Source: an uncultured Mycoplasmatota bacterium
Lineage (GTDB): Bacteria > Bacillota_I > Bacilli_A > RF39 > UBA660
Assembly: GCA_900543675.1 (NCBI GenBank)
Contig: UQRY01000030.1
Location: 1 to 20,129, forward strand
Length of the DNA stretch: 20,129 nt
Reading direction: 5' to 3'
The position numbers were made by a program, and so were the translations under genes. The notes beneath the pieces were generated by a model that saw nothing but the letters and a program-made list of their open reading frames with translations, ran no database searches and was not told the origin of the DNA. This document shows, in pieces, positions 14,484-20,129 of this stretch. The stretch's first letter is position 1. Each line of letters opens with the position of its first letter.

Positions 14484-14738
14484 TTATACTTCTAAACAAC
14501 TTCTGACAAAAATTCTAGAAATTTCTCGTTCGGAAAGTACTTTTCCTTGACTAACTAACACATCATTAATCACCAAAGCAGGAATATTCTCAATTTGATA
14601 TTTCTTCTTATCTTTAGGATCATTTAATTCTGTTAGATTAATTTCTAAGTCTGAATGGTCAATTGCTCTTCTTAATTCTTTTTTTAACTTCATTCCATTA
14701 CTACAATTGGAACCAATAACTTTTACTTCGATATCCAT
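14484..14738 (-). CDS. Thioredoxin-fold small protein with one active-site cysteine
   Basis: The product is about 84 aa. The ATG at 14738 gives the family-like start 'MDIEVKVIGSNC'. An in-frame GTG at 14750 has no ribosome site, although AAAGGAG is unusually close (two bases) to the ATG. The protein resembles the small archaeal/bacterial thioredoxin family (TM0996/MTH895-like): beta strand 'IEVKVIG', cysteine turn, helix 'KLKKELRRAI', then 'YQIENIPALVINDVLVSQGKVLSEREI', where 'IP-A-L-V' is the cis-proline region. The normal C-x-x-C is here C12-S-N-G15, so the resolving cysteine is missing. Another Cys near residue 81 is too distant in sequence to replace it in the motif. It may act as a monothiol or binding protein. 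It is divergent from spoVS. Confidence 0.7.
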   Translation of the reverse strand: MDIEVKVIGSNCSNGMKLKKELRRAIDHSDLEINLTELNDPKDKKKYQIENIPALVINDVLVSQGKVLSEREISRIFVRSCLEV

Positions 14739-14766
14739 CTCTCCTTTCACTATTCATTCTACTACC

Positions 14767-14787
14767 AAAATATGGGAAAAATATGGG
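14767..14787. repeat. Tandem 11-bp-spaced repeat in a divergent promoter region
   Basis: AAAATATGGG occurs at 14767-14776 and 14778-14787, one helical turn apart, between the divergent thioredoxin-like and spoVS genes. This layout suits a dimeric or cooperative regulator. No known consensus was recognised. Confidence 0.4.
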
Positions 14788-14899
14788 TAAAATGATAAAA
14801 AATGTAAAAGGATAAACGAGTATAAACAAGAAAATAAAGAAAAATTGGGATAACTATAAAACTCGCTTCATATGATAAACTGTAGAAAGGAATGATAAA

Positions 14900-15166
14900 A
14901 TGAATATGGAAACACTTAAAGTTTCATCTAAATCCAATCCCAATAGTGTAGCTGGAGCCTTAGCCAATGTATTCCGAGAGAAAGGTACTGTAGAAATACA
15001 AGCCGTAGGAGCTGGAGCCCTAAATCAAGCGATTAAAGCTATCGCTATCGCTAGAGGATTCGTTGCTCCTAGTGGTAAAAACTTAGTATGTATCCCTGCC
15101 TTCACCGATATTACGATCGACGGCGAAGAAAGAACCGCTATTAAATTGATCATCGAAGCAATTTAA
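14900..15166 (+). CDS. spoVS: Stage V sporulation protein S
   Basis: The product is 88 aa. Almost the whole length follows the SpoVS family: 'ETLKVSSKSNPNSVAGALANVFREKG', 'IQAVGAGALNQAIKAIAIARGFVAPSGKNLVCIPAFTDI' and 'IDGEERTAIKLIIEAI' are near-identical to Bacillus SpoVS. SpoVS is an Alba-like small protein that in Bacillus affects sporulation stage V and septation; it is also kept in many non-spore-forming relatives. AAAGGA eight bases before the first ATG supports this start. A weak sigma-H-like pair (AGGATAA about 14814, then GAAAAT about 12 bp on) lies upstream, as for B. subtilis spoVS, but is not a strong match. No sporulation genes surround it, so its presence alone does not prove sporulation. 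Confidence 0.95.
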   Translation: MNMETLKVSSKSNPNSVAGALANVFREKGTVEIQAVGAGALNQAIKAIAIARGFVAPSGKNLVCIPAFTDITIDGEERTAIKLIIEAI

Positions 15167-15238
15167 TCTTTTTCTAATCAACCAACCAAAACAAAAGCAA
15201 TATCCAAACAACTATCTATTCAAATATCCATAAATGGC

Positions 15239-15267
15239 TTGATAAAAGAAAAAGATTTGGATATAAT
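15239..15267 (+). promoter_or_regulatory. Promoter of the T-box/serS operon
   Basis: TTGATA (15239-15244), a 17-bp spacer and a perfect TATAAT (15262-15267). Transcription would start near 15274, a few bases before stem I of the T-box leader. Confidence 0.75.
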
Positions 15268-15280
15268 AAACATGTAAATA

Positions 15281-15470
15281 CAAAAAGAAAGACAATAATA
15301 GGGAAATTTTTATAGAGACTTAGTGGTTGGTGAAAACTAAGAAAAGGACCTATTTAATCTACTTTCTTCGTGGATCTAATCAATCCCGGTTGACAGCCGT
15401 TATCACAAGTAAGCAAAAAAAAGGATGGTACCGTGTATTTTATGCACTCCTTGGAACCATTCTTTTTTTT
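15281..15470 (+). promoter_or_regulatory. Serine T-box leader (tRNA-Ser-responsive)
   Basis: A T-box leader of about 190 nt. Stem I base: GAAAG (15287-15291) pairs with CTTTC (15362-15366). Above it an internal loop holds the specifier UCU (15358-15360, Ser) followed by A, and is closed by ATAGG (15298-15302) with CCTAT (15349-15353). Beyond are AGAGA, the distal CTTAG/CTAAG stem and the GGTTGGTG loop typical of stem I. The conserved T-box is AAGGATGGTACCGTG (15421-15435). The terminator arm pairs AGGATGGTACC with GGAACCATTCTT and ends in eight T residues. Uncharged tRNA-Ser should stabilise the antiterminator and switch on the HD-hydrolase and serS genes. The leader is thus a sensor of serine starvation. 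Confidence 0.93.
15421..15468 (+). terminator. T-box regulated terminator
   Basis: The 5' arm (15421-15432) overlaps the T-box motif itself and pairs with GGAACCATTC (15453-15462) with one A-A mismatch and one G-U pair; a U8 tract follows. Antiterminator and terminator share the GGATGGTACC arm, as in all T-box leaders. Confidence 0.85.
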
Positions 15471-15484
15471 CATTGGAGGAGAAC

Positions 15485-16045
15485 ATGAATCGTTTAGCAT
15501 TTTATATCGGAATAGAAAACTTAGAAGAAATTAAAAACATGGATAACTTATATCTAAAAGCAAAAACACTCGTCGATTTGTTGTTTGCCGAAAAGAAAGA
15601 CAAAGCCGGAAAACCGTATTTAGGACATCTTTACCGTGTTTCGGAAAAAATGACTACCTTAGAAGGAAAAGTAGCTGGCCTACTACATGATGTCGTAGAA
15701 GATATCAAAACACCAGATTTTCCTGAATTAGACGTCACTTTCGACGATTTACGAGATATTGGAATACCAGAAGAGATTATCGAAGCCCTGCAACTAGTAA
15801 CCAAAACACCACCACCTACTCGTTTTTTATCCAAACAAGAGAAGCTAAACTACTACTACCAAGAAATCGATACCATTATCGAAAGTAAAAATCTTTTGGC
15901 AATCGAACTAAAAACAGCAAATATGTCAGATAATTATAATCCAGAAAGACTTAATGAATTACCAGAAGAAAAAAAAGAATGGTTTACGCAAAAATATAGC
16001 GAGCCACTAAAGAAATTAACACTAGTAAAAGAAAGGATGATATAA
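15485..16045 (+). CDS. HD-domain phosphohydrolase, RelA/SpoT-hydrolase-like
   Basis: The product is 186 aa. The ATG at 15485 is chosen since GGAGGAG (15475-15481) precedes it; an upstream in-frame GTG at 15425 lies inside the T-box terminator. Motifs fit a single-domain (p)ppGpp-hydrolase-like HD protein (RelA/SpoT HD, Mesh1-like group): 'PYLGHLYRVSEKM' (H48), 'GKVAGLLHDVVED' (H68-D69, E72-D73) and 'ELKTANMSDNYNPER' (N146, D149-N150). In classic enzymes the last motif is 'KLADKLDN'; here the first Asp is Asn, so activity is not assured. No synthetase, TGS or ACT domain is present. It lies one base from serS and shares its T-box, so serine starvation should raise its level. Related HD proteins hydrolyse other nucleotides, so the substrate is inferred. 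Confidence 0.75.
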   Translation: MNRLAFYIGIENLEEIKNMDNLYLKAKTLVDLLFAEKKDKAGKPYLGHLYRVSEKMTTLEGKVAGLLHDVVEDIKTPDFPELDVTFDDLRDIGIPEEIIEALQLVTKTPPPTRFLSKQEKLNYYYQEIDTIIESKNLLAIELKTANMSDNYNPERLNELPEEKKEWFTQKYSEPLKKLTLVKERMI

Positions 16046-16046
16046 C

Positions 16047-17333
16047 ATGTTAGATATCAAATTTATTAAAGAAAATAAAGAATTAGTAAAAGAAAATGTA
16101 AAAAAGAAATATCAAGATAAAAAATTACCCTTGGTAGATGAAGTAGTAGACCTCTATGATAAAGTATGTGCTTTAAAATTAGAAGGCGATAATTTACGTA
16201 GTGAAAAAAACAATGCTTCTAGTCAAATTGGTGCTTACATGAGGGAGAAAAAGAAAGAAGAAGCAGAAAGCTTAAAGAAAAGAGTAGTAGAAATTAATGA
16301 ACGTCTAGCTACTCTTGAACAAGAAGAAGCAGAATATAATACTAAGTTAAAAGAGAAACTCATGGTAATCCCACAAATTATCGATGAAAGCGTTCCGATT
16401 GGAAAAGATGATAGTGAAAATGTAGAAATAGAAAAATTCGGTGAACCCGTTGTTCCTGATTTTGAAGTTCCCTATCATGCCGATATACTTGCTAAGATTA
16501 ATGGTCTAGATAAAGAAAGTGCGGGAAGAACTAGTGGTAATGGCTTCTATTATCTAATGGGAGATGCTGCAAGAATTCATTCAGCGATGATTAGCTATGC
16601 AAGAGATTTCATGATTGACAAAGGATTCACTTATTGTATTCCACCATTCATGATTAGAGGAGATGTCGTTAATGGTGTAATGAGCTTCGAAGAAATGGAA
16701 GCAATGATGTATAAGATCGAAAATGAAGACCTCTTCTTAATTGGAACTAGCGAACATTCCATGATTGGAAAATTTAAAGGACAAATCGTCGATGAAAGCA
16801 CACTACCAATTACCTTAACTAGCTACTCACCATGTTTTAGAAAAGAAGTTGGTGCTCATGGTATCGAAGAACGTGGAATTTATCGTGTTCATCAATTCGA
16901 AAAACAAGAAATGGTCGTTTTATGTAAACCGGAAGAAAGTATGGACTGGTATAATAAAATGTGGTCTTATACCGTTGAATTCTTTAGAAGTTTAGACATC
17001 CCCGTTCGTACATTAGAATGTTGTAGTGGCGATCTTGCCGATTTAAAAGTAAAATCATGCGACGTTGAAGCATGGAGTCCTCGTCAGCAAAAATACTTTG
17101 AAGTAGGAAGTTGTTCAACCTTAGGAGATGCTCAAGCAAGACGATTAGGAATTAGAACTAAAGGAGAAAAAGGAACTTATCTCGTTCATACGTTAAATAA
17201 TACTGTTTTAGCTACTCCTCGTGGTCTTATTGCTTTCTTAGAAAATAATGTTCAAAAAGACGGTAGTATCAAAATACCAAAAGCACTTCAACCTTATATG
17301 GGTGGAAAACAAGTAATTGAGCCAATCAAATAA
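16047..17333 (+). CDS. serS: Serine--tRNA ligase
   Basis: The product is 428 aa, the usual length for SerRS, which charges tRNA-Ser in two steps using ATP and serine. Residues about 35-105 form the long antiparallel coiled-coil tRNA-binding arm ('LRSEKNNASSQIGAYMREKKKEE', 'VVEINERLATLEQEEAEY'). The class II core follows: 'TSEHSMIG' (234-241), motif 2 'FRKEVGAHGIEERGIYRVHQFEK' (264-286) and motif 3 with 'TLNNTVLATPRGLIAFLEN' (R392). The serine-site 'GDLADLKVKSCDVEAWSPRQQKYFEVGSCS' is present. Motif 3 has NNTVLATPR rather than the commoner NGSALAVPR, a recognised variant. AAAGGA precedes the ATG, one base after the HD gene stop. It is controlled by the T-box leader at 15281-15470 and ends in a strong terminator. 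Confidence 0.96.
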   Translation: MLDIKFIKENKELVKENVKKKYQDKKLPLVDEVVDLYDKVCALKLEGDNLRSEKNNASSQIGAYMREKKKEEAESLKKRVVEINERLATLEQEEAEYNTKLKEKLMVIPQIIDESVPIGKDDSENVEIEKFGEPVVPDFEVPYHADILAKINGLDKESAGRTSGNGFYYLMGDAARIHSAMISYARDFMIDKGFTYCIPPFMIRGDVVNGVMSFEEMEAMMYKIENEDLFLIGTSEHSMIGKFKGQIVDESTLPITLTSYSPCFRKEVGAHGIEERGIYRVHQFEKQEMVVLCKPEESMDWYNKMWSYTVEFFRSLDIPVRTLECCSGDLADLKVKSCDVEAWSPRQQKYFEVGSCSTLGDAQARRLGIRTKGEKGTYLVHTLNNTVLATPRGLIAFLENNVQKDGSIKIPKALQPYMGGKQVIEPIK

Positions 17334-17352
17334 AGATAACAATAGAAATAAT

Positions 17353-17396
17353 AAAAAGCATCAGATTTCAACTATTAACCAAATCTGGTGCTTTTT
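17353..17396 (+). terminator. serS operon terminator
   Basis: AAAAAGCATCAGATTT (17353-17368) and AAATCTGGTGCTTTTT (17381-17396) form a 16-bp stem with one G-U pair and a 12-nt loop. The 3' arm ends in T5. Being nearly symmetrical, it could act in both directions, but it directly follows serS. Confidence 0.85.
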
Positions 17397-17435
17397 CTAT
17401 TGCTAAATTAATTACTTATCATATAAATTTTTACA

Positions 17436-17460
17436 AGAAAAAGATGTGATTCCACATCTT
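17436..17460 (-). terminator. Terminator of the YGG-repeat membrane protein gene
   Basis: AAGATGTG (17441-17448) and CACATCTT (17453-17460) form an 8-bp stem with a 4-nt loop. Read on the minus strand it is followed by TTTCTTG. The stop codon overlaps its base, so termination is immediate. Confidence 0.6.
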
Positions 17461-18352
17461 ATAATTCTTCTACTTGTTCTGGAGCTGTTGTTGGTTGAGC
17501 AGCAGGTGTTGGAATTTCAACTGGTGTTGCAGCAGGTTGTGCACTTGGTGTCTCAACAGCAATTGGTTTTACTTCTTCACTAACCGTATTAACGGCTGGT
17601 ATAGGTTGAACTTCTGGCATTGGAATTGCTTGTACCTCTGAAACTGGAGAAACTGTTTGACTAGCTGCTTCAGCGATTTTAGCTTCGTCCATAGCACCAC
17701 CATAAGGTTCATGATGTTCATCCATTTTTGGCAAGTTTTGAGTAGCTTCTAATGGATCATTACCACCATAAATAGGTTTATGCTCATCAACGGTAACACT
17801 AGCAATTGCATCTGCTGGATTAGCTCCGCCATAAACGGAAACCATTGTTTTATCTAAATTAGTTGCATCAGGCATTTCTAAAGATTCTTCATTAGAAATA
17901 GTAGGTACAGGATTAATCTCGGTTGTTGATACAACAGGTTCTGGTATAGGCATAACTGGTACTTCAGCAGTAACACTAGGATCAACAGTTACTGTTTCAG
18001 GAACAACAGAATTAGCCTCTGCACTAGGTACAGCAGAAACCTCATCACTATTGATCACTAATTCAGGTGATACAGTAGCAGATTGATTAGCTTCTACTCC
18101 TGCAGGAGTAACTGTATTCATGTTCGCATTAACATCAGCTGGTTGTTCTGTAGCAGTAGCTTCAACGTTAGTAGCTGCTGGTGCTGCATTCCCTTCAGTA
18201 GTTGCTGCTGGCTGGTTACCATTTTTCTTTGCCTTCTTACTACCTACTATAAATAATACCAATGCAATAATTAATAAAACAACTCCACAAGTTATAAGTA
18301 TCCCAGATACACTTGTAAACCAAGCGCCTAGGTCAATCGCTAAAATATTCAT
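17459..18352 (-). CDS. Membrane-anchored Ala/Pro/Val/Glu-rich protein with YGG repeats
   Basis: The product is 297 aa, not recognised as a named family. Residues about 13-37 are one transmembrane helix, followed by a short basic stop-transfer segment (KKAKK), so a long low-complexity tail probably lies in the cytoplasm. This tail (about 45-297) is rich in Ala, Pro, Val, Thr and Glu. A short repeated motif occurs three times at roughly 21-22-residue spacing: SVYGGANPADA (172-182), KPIYGGNDPLEA (192-203) and EPYGGAMDEA (215-224), the last two preceded by DEH. AGGGAGATGG sits before the ATG. No neighbour suggests a function. The repeat could bind a partner, but this is a guess. The start and topology are fairly sure; the role is unknown. 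Confidence 0.7.
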   Translation of the reverse strand: MNILAIDLGAWFTSVSGILITCGVVLLIIALVLFIVGSKKAKKNGNQPAATTEGNAAPAATNVEATATEQPADVNANMNTVTPAGVEANQSATVSPELVINSDEVSAVPSAEANSVVPETVTVDPSVTAEVPVMPIPEPVVSTTEINPVPTISNEESLEMPDATNLDKTMVSVYGGANPADAIASVTVDEHKPIYGGNDPLEATQNLPKMDEHHEPYGGAMDEAKIAEAASQTVSPVSEVQAIPMPEVQPIPAVNTVSEEVKPIAVETPSAQPAATPVEIPTPAAQPTTAPEQVEEL

Positions 18353-18385
18353 ATAAATCCATCTCCCTTATTTTATTCTATTTAC

Positions 18386-18414
18386 ATGATAGCAAAAAAA
18401 AACAATAAATGCAA
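18386..18414 (-). promoter_or_regulatory. Promoter of the YGG-repeat membrane protein gene
   Basis: On the minus strand TTGCAT (18414-18409), a 17-bp spacer containing a T9 run, and TATCAT (18391-18386). The transcript would begin about 27 bp before the ATG at 18352. Confidence 0.55.
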
Positions 18415-18452
18415 TTATTTTTAAAATTTTTAAAATAGAAAACCTAAACAAA

Positions 18453-18479
18453 AGAAAAAGTTTACAAAAAATGTAAACT
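18453..18479 (-). terminator. Terminator of the RluA/methyltransferase operon
   Basis: AGTTTACA (18459-18466) and TGTAAACT (18472-18479) form an 8-bp stem with a 5-nt loop. On the minus strand TTTTTCTTTTG follows. It lies about 20 bp after the RluA stop. Confidence 0.75.
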
Positions 18480-18501
18480 AATGTCAATCAAAGAATTTTT
18501 T

Positions 18502-19173
18502 CTAATCCCTATCAGAAAAGAATGACTGCCATACTTTTCCACACGGCTCTTTTTCAAAAACAAGTTTCTCTTTACTAATTGGATGAAAAAAGGCTAAATA
18601 ATAACTATAAAGAGAAAGTTGTTCTGCAGGATCTCCGCCATAGCGTCGATCTCCTAGTAAAGGATAGCTACGAGAAGCAAATTGTACACGAATTTGATGA
18701 TGACGTCCAGTCAATAATTGAATACGAACCAATGAATAACTACCCTTTTCTTTAACGACTTGATAAAACAACTTTGCTTCCTTTCCTTCAGGATCATCAG
18801 AAGAAACTACAATCGTATTTCCATTAGGTAATTTCTTTAAATAATCGCAAAATTCGCCCTTTTTATCATTCATTTTTCCACAAATAATCGCATAATATTG
18901 TTTCTCAAGCTCATGTTTTTGAACTTGCTTAGATAATCTAGCTGCTGCCTTTGACGTCTTCGCAAAAACCATAATCCCCCCAACTGGTCGATCTAAACGA
19001 TGAACTAATCCTAAATAAACATTACCAGGTTTTTGGTATTTTTCTTTTAAATACGCTTTAATTAAAGTAAGCATATCCATATCTCCAGTCGCATCAGCCT
19101 GACTGAGCACATTACATGGCTTAACCACAACGATCACATGATTATCTTCATATAAAACTTCTAACTTATTCAT
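18502..19173 (-). CDS. RluA family pseudouridine synthase
   Basis: The product is about 223 aa. The ATG at 19173 overlaps the methyltransferase 3' end by 8 nt (ATGAATAA), giving translational coupling; longer in-frame GTG/TTG starts further into the upstream gene are less likely. 'GLVHRLDRPVGGIMVFAKT' (H58-R-L-D61, with D61 the catalytic Asp) is the RluA signature, and 'LLTGRHHQIRVQFAS' and 'LLGDRRYGG' are the conserved C-terminal motifs. No S4 domain precedes the catalytic core, so this is the short RluA type acting on rRNA or tRNA uridines; the target base is not readable. It follows an RlmI-like methyltransferase, suggesting a small rRNA-modification operon. Confidence 0.9.
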   Translation of the reverse strand: MNKLEVLYEDNHVIVVVKPCNVLSQADATGDMDMLTLIKAYLKEKYQKPGNVYLGLVHRLDRPVGGIMVFAKTSKAAARLSKQVQKHELEKQYYAIICGKMNDKKGEFCDYLKKLPNGNTIVVSSDDPEGKEAKLFYQVVKEKGSYSLVRIQLLTGRHHQIRVQFASRSYPLLGDRRYGGDPAEQLSLYSYYLAFFHPISKEKLVFEKEPCGKVWQSFFSDRD

Positions 19174-20047
19174 CAAAAATATATCTCCCGTAAATGCCAC
19201 ACGGCAATACTAAATTACCCTCTTTAATCGGTAGGCCAATTTCCTCAGTTTCAATCGTACCAGAAAAACGAGTAAAGTGAACTTTATACAAATTGGCTAA
19301 TACTTCCTTAGAAAAACCAGCTGTATAAGAATTAATCAAAAAGAATAATGGGTGTTCACTAAGTAAGTCTGTACATAGAGAAATTAATGGATCCAAATCC
19401 TTCTCGATATCCCAAACTTCGCCATTTGCCCCTCTACCATAACTAGGTGGATCCATAATAATCACATCGTAATGATTACCTCGTCTAATTTCTCGTTTTA
19501 CAAATTTGACAACATCATCAACAATAAAACGAATCGGACGATCTTCTAAACCAGATAATTTTACATTCTCCTTTGCCCATTCAATCATTCCTCTAGAAGA
19601 ATCCACATGAACCACACTGGCCCCTGCCGAAAGACAAGCAACACTTGCTCCACCTGTATAAGCAAAAAGATTGAGCACTTTAATTGGACGAGCAGCATTC
19701 TTAATCTTCTCCATCATAAAATCCCAGTTAACTGCTTGTTCAGGAAATAAACCTGTATGTTTGAATCCCATCTGTTTAATATGAAAGGTTAAATTCTTAT
19801 AATGAATATTCCAAGCCTCTTTGGTTTTTCTTAAATTTTCCCAATGGCCACCACCCTTATTACTACGATAGTAACAAGCATGAATATTGGGATAACGCTT
19901 AAGTAAATCTCCCCTATCCCAAATTACTTGAGGATCAGGTCTTAAAAGATAAATATCATCCCATCTTTCTAACTTCATCCCTAAAGAACTGTCAATAATT
20001 TCATAGTCTTTCCATGAATCAGCTAATTTCACTTCCATCACCTTCAT
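19166..20047 (-). CDS. Class I SAM-dependent methyltransferase, RlmI/RlmK-like
   Basis: The product is 293 aa. Domains: an N-terminal ~100-residue region ending 'HTGLFPEQAVNWDFM' (about 97-111), then a Rossmann methyltransferase core with motif I 'VLNLFAYTGGASVACLSAG' (about 124-142), 'VVHVDSS' (145-151), 'RFIVDDVVKFV' (173-183) and motif IV 'IIMDPPSYGRG' (196-206), whose D-P-P-S-Y pattern is usual for RNA base methyltransferases of COG1092. Such proteins act on 23S rRNA; the PUA domain of full RlmI is absent, as in many shorter Firmicutes homologues. The ATG at 20047 has no obvious ribosome site; a second ATG three codons on lies just after AAGG and is an alternative. It overlaps the pseudouridine synthase gene downstream. 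Confidence 0.85.
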   Translation of the reverse strand: MKVMEVKLADSWKDYEIIDSSLGMKLERWDDIYLLRPDPQVIWDRGDLLKRYPNIHACYYRSNKGGGHWENLRKTKEAWNIHYKNLTFHIKQMGFKHTGLFPEQAVNWDFMMEKIKNAARPIKVLNLFAYTGGASVACLSAGASVVHVDSSRGMIEWAKENVKLSGLEDRPIRFIVDDVVKFVKREIRRGNHYDVIIMDPPSYGRGANGEVWDIEKDLDPLISLCTDLLSEHPLFFLINSYTAGFSKEVLANLYKVHFTRFSGTIETEEIGLPIKEGNLVLPCGIYGRYIFDE

Positions 20048-20083
20048 CAGTAGTTTATCATACTTTCATAAAGAAGTAAAAAT

Positions 20084-20107
20084 CCACCCTTAAAAAGGGT
20101 GGTTTTT
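20084..20107. terminator. Bidirectional intrinsic terminator at the right edge
   Basis: CCACCCTT (20084-20091) and AAGGGTGG (20095-20102) form an 8-bp G/C-rich stem with an AAA loop, with TTTTT on the plus side and ATTTTT on the minus side. It separates the methyltransferase operon from whatever lies to the right. Confidence 0.8.
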
Positions 20108-20112
20108 CTCTA

Positions 20113-20127
20113 AAGCCTATAAGGCTT
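20113..20127. repeat. Short inverted repeat at the window end
   Basis: AAGCC (20113-20117) and GGCTT (20123-20127) with a 5-nt loop. It may be the start of another hairpin or part of a 3' untranslated region whose gene is outside the window. Confidence 0.3.
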
Positions 20128-20129
20128 GA

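Noticed and set aside
15425..15484. Upstream GTG start extending the HD-domain protein
   Set aside because: It lies inside the T-box and its terminator arm; GGAGGAG before the ATG at 15485 gives the true start.
15631..15834. Minus-strand open frame opposite the HD-domain gene
   Set aside because: Low-complexity Ser/Thr-rich translation typical of an antisense shadow.
18120..18356. Plus-strand open frame opposite the YGG-repeat protein gene
   Set aside because: The hydrophobic Ala/Val-rich translation is a by-product of the Ala/Pro-rich coding strand; there is no ribosome site.
1..20129. Genetic code with TGA as Trp
   Set aside because: All long genes read full length in the standard code with TGG for Trp; absence of TGA stops alone is not enough.

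Overview
The window is low-GC Firmicutes-type chromosomal DNA. Most genes have purine-rich Shine-Dalgarno sites, promoters resemble sigma-A sites (often with an extended -10), and most transcription units end in hairpins with U-tracts. The gene set (pyruvate:ferredoxin oxidoreductase, SpoVS, a T-box-controlled serS, a DegV protein) suggests an anaerobic, probably gut-associated member of the Bacilli/Erysipelotrichia/RF39-like or clostridial groups. All 19 genes called here stop at TAA (13) or TAG (6); none uses TGA. The full-length frames nevertheless read correctly with the standard bacterial code.

Layout. (1) 1-2750 is an AT-rich accessory segment. It holds a promoter with a leader hairpin, a small helix-turn-helix protein, an OB-fold/SSB-like protein, a DUF3173/excisionase-like protein and a tyrosine integrase, then paired 10-bp repeats and nested inverted repeats just past the integrase. 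It looks like the integrase end of an integrative element whose other end lies left of the window. (2) 2842-9565 is a core minus-strand block: recG, a DegV family protein and a large PFOR. A plus-strand promoter plus terminator between recG and degV outlines an apparent ~100-nt small RNA with no open frame. (3) 9651-11275 encodes a membrane-anchored phosphodiester glycosidase (NAGPA-like) and a small membrane protein or lipoprotein in one operon. (4) 11378-12988 is a solitary gene with its own promoter, a GTG start and a weak terminator. Its 536-aa product is unrecognised but carries two widely separated RNxxxH motifs typical of HEPN ribonucleases. (5) 13085-14738 holds a Nudix hydrolase, a metallo-beta-lactamase-fold hydrolase and a one-cysteine thioredoxin-like protein, all on the minus strand. 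(6) 14900-17333 is on the plus strand: spoVS, then a complete serine T-box (specifier UCU) controlling a RelA/SpoT-like HD hydrolase and serS. (7) 17459-20047 is again minus: a membrane-anchored low-complexity protein with YGG repeats, an RluA pseudouridine synthase and an RlmI-type SAM methyltransferase that overlap by 8 nt.

Points most worth attention: the dual-HEPN-like protein, the unassigned ~100-nt RNA between recG and degV, the T-box operon that ties a putative alarmone hydrolase to seryl-tRNA charging, and the integrase-end architecture. No tRNA, rRNA, CRISPR array or insertion sequence was seen.
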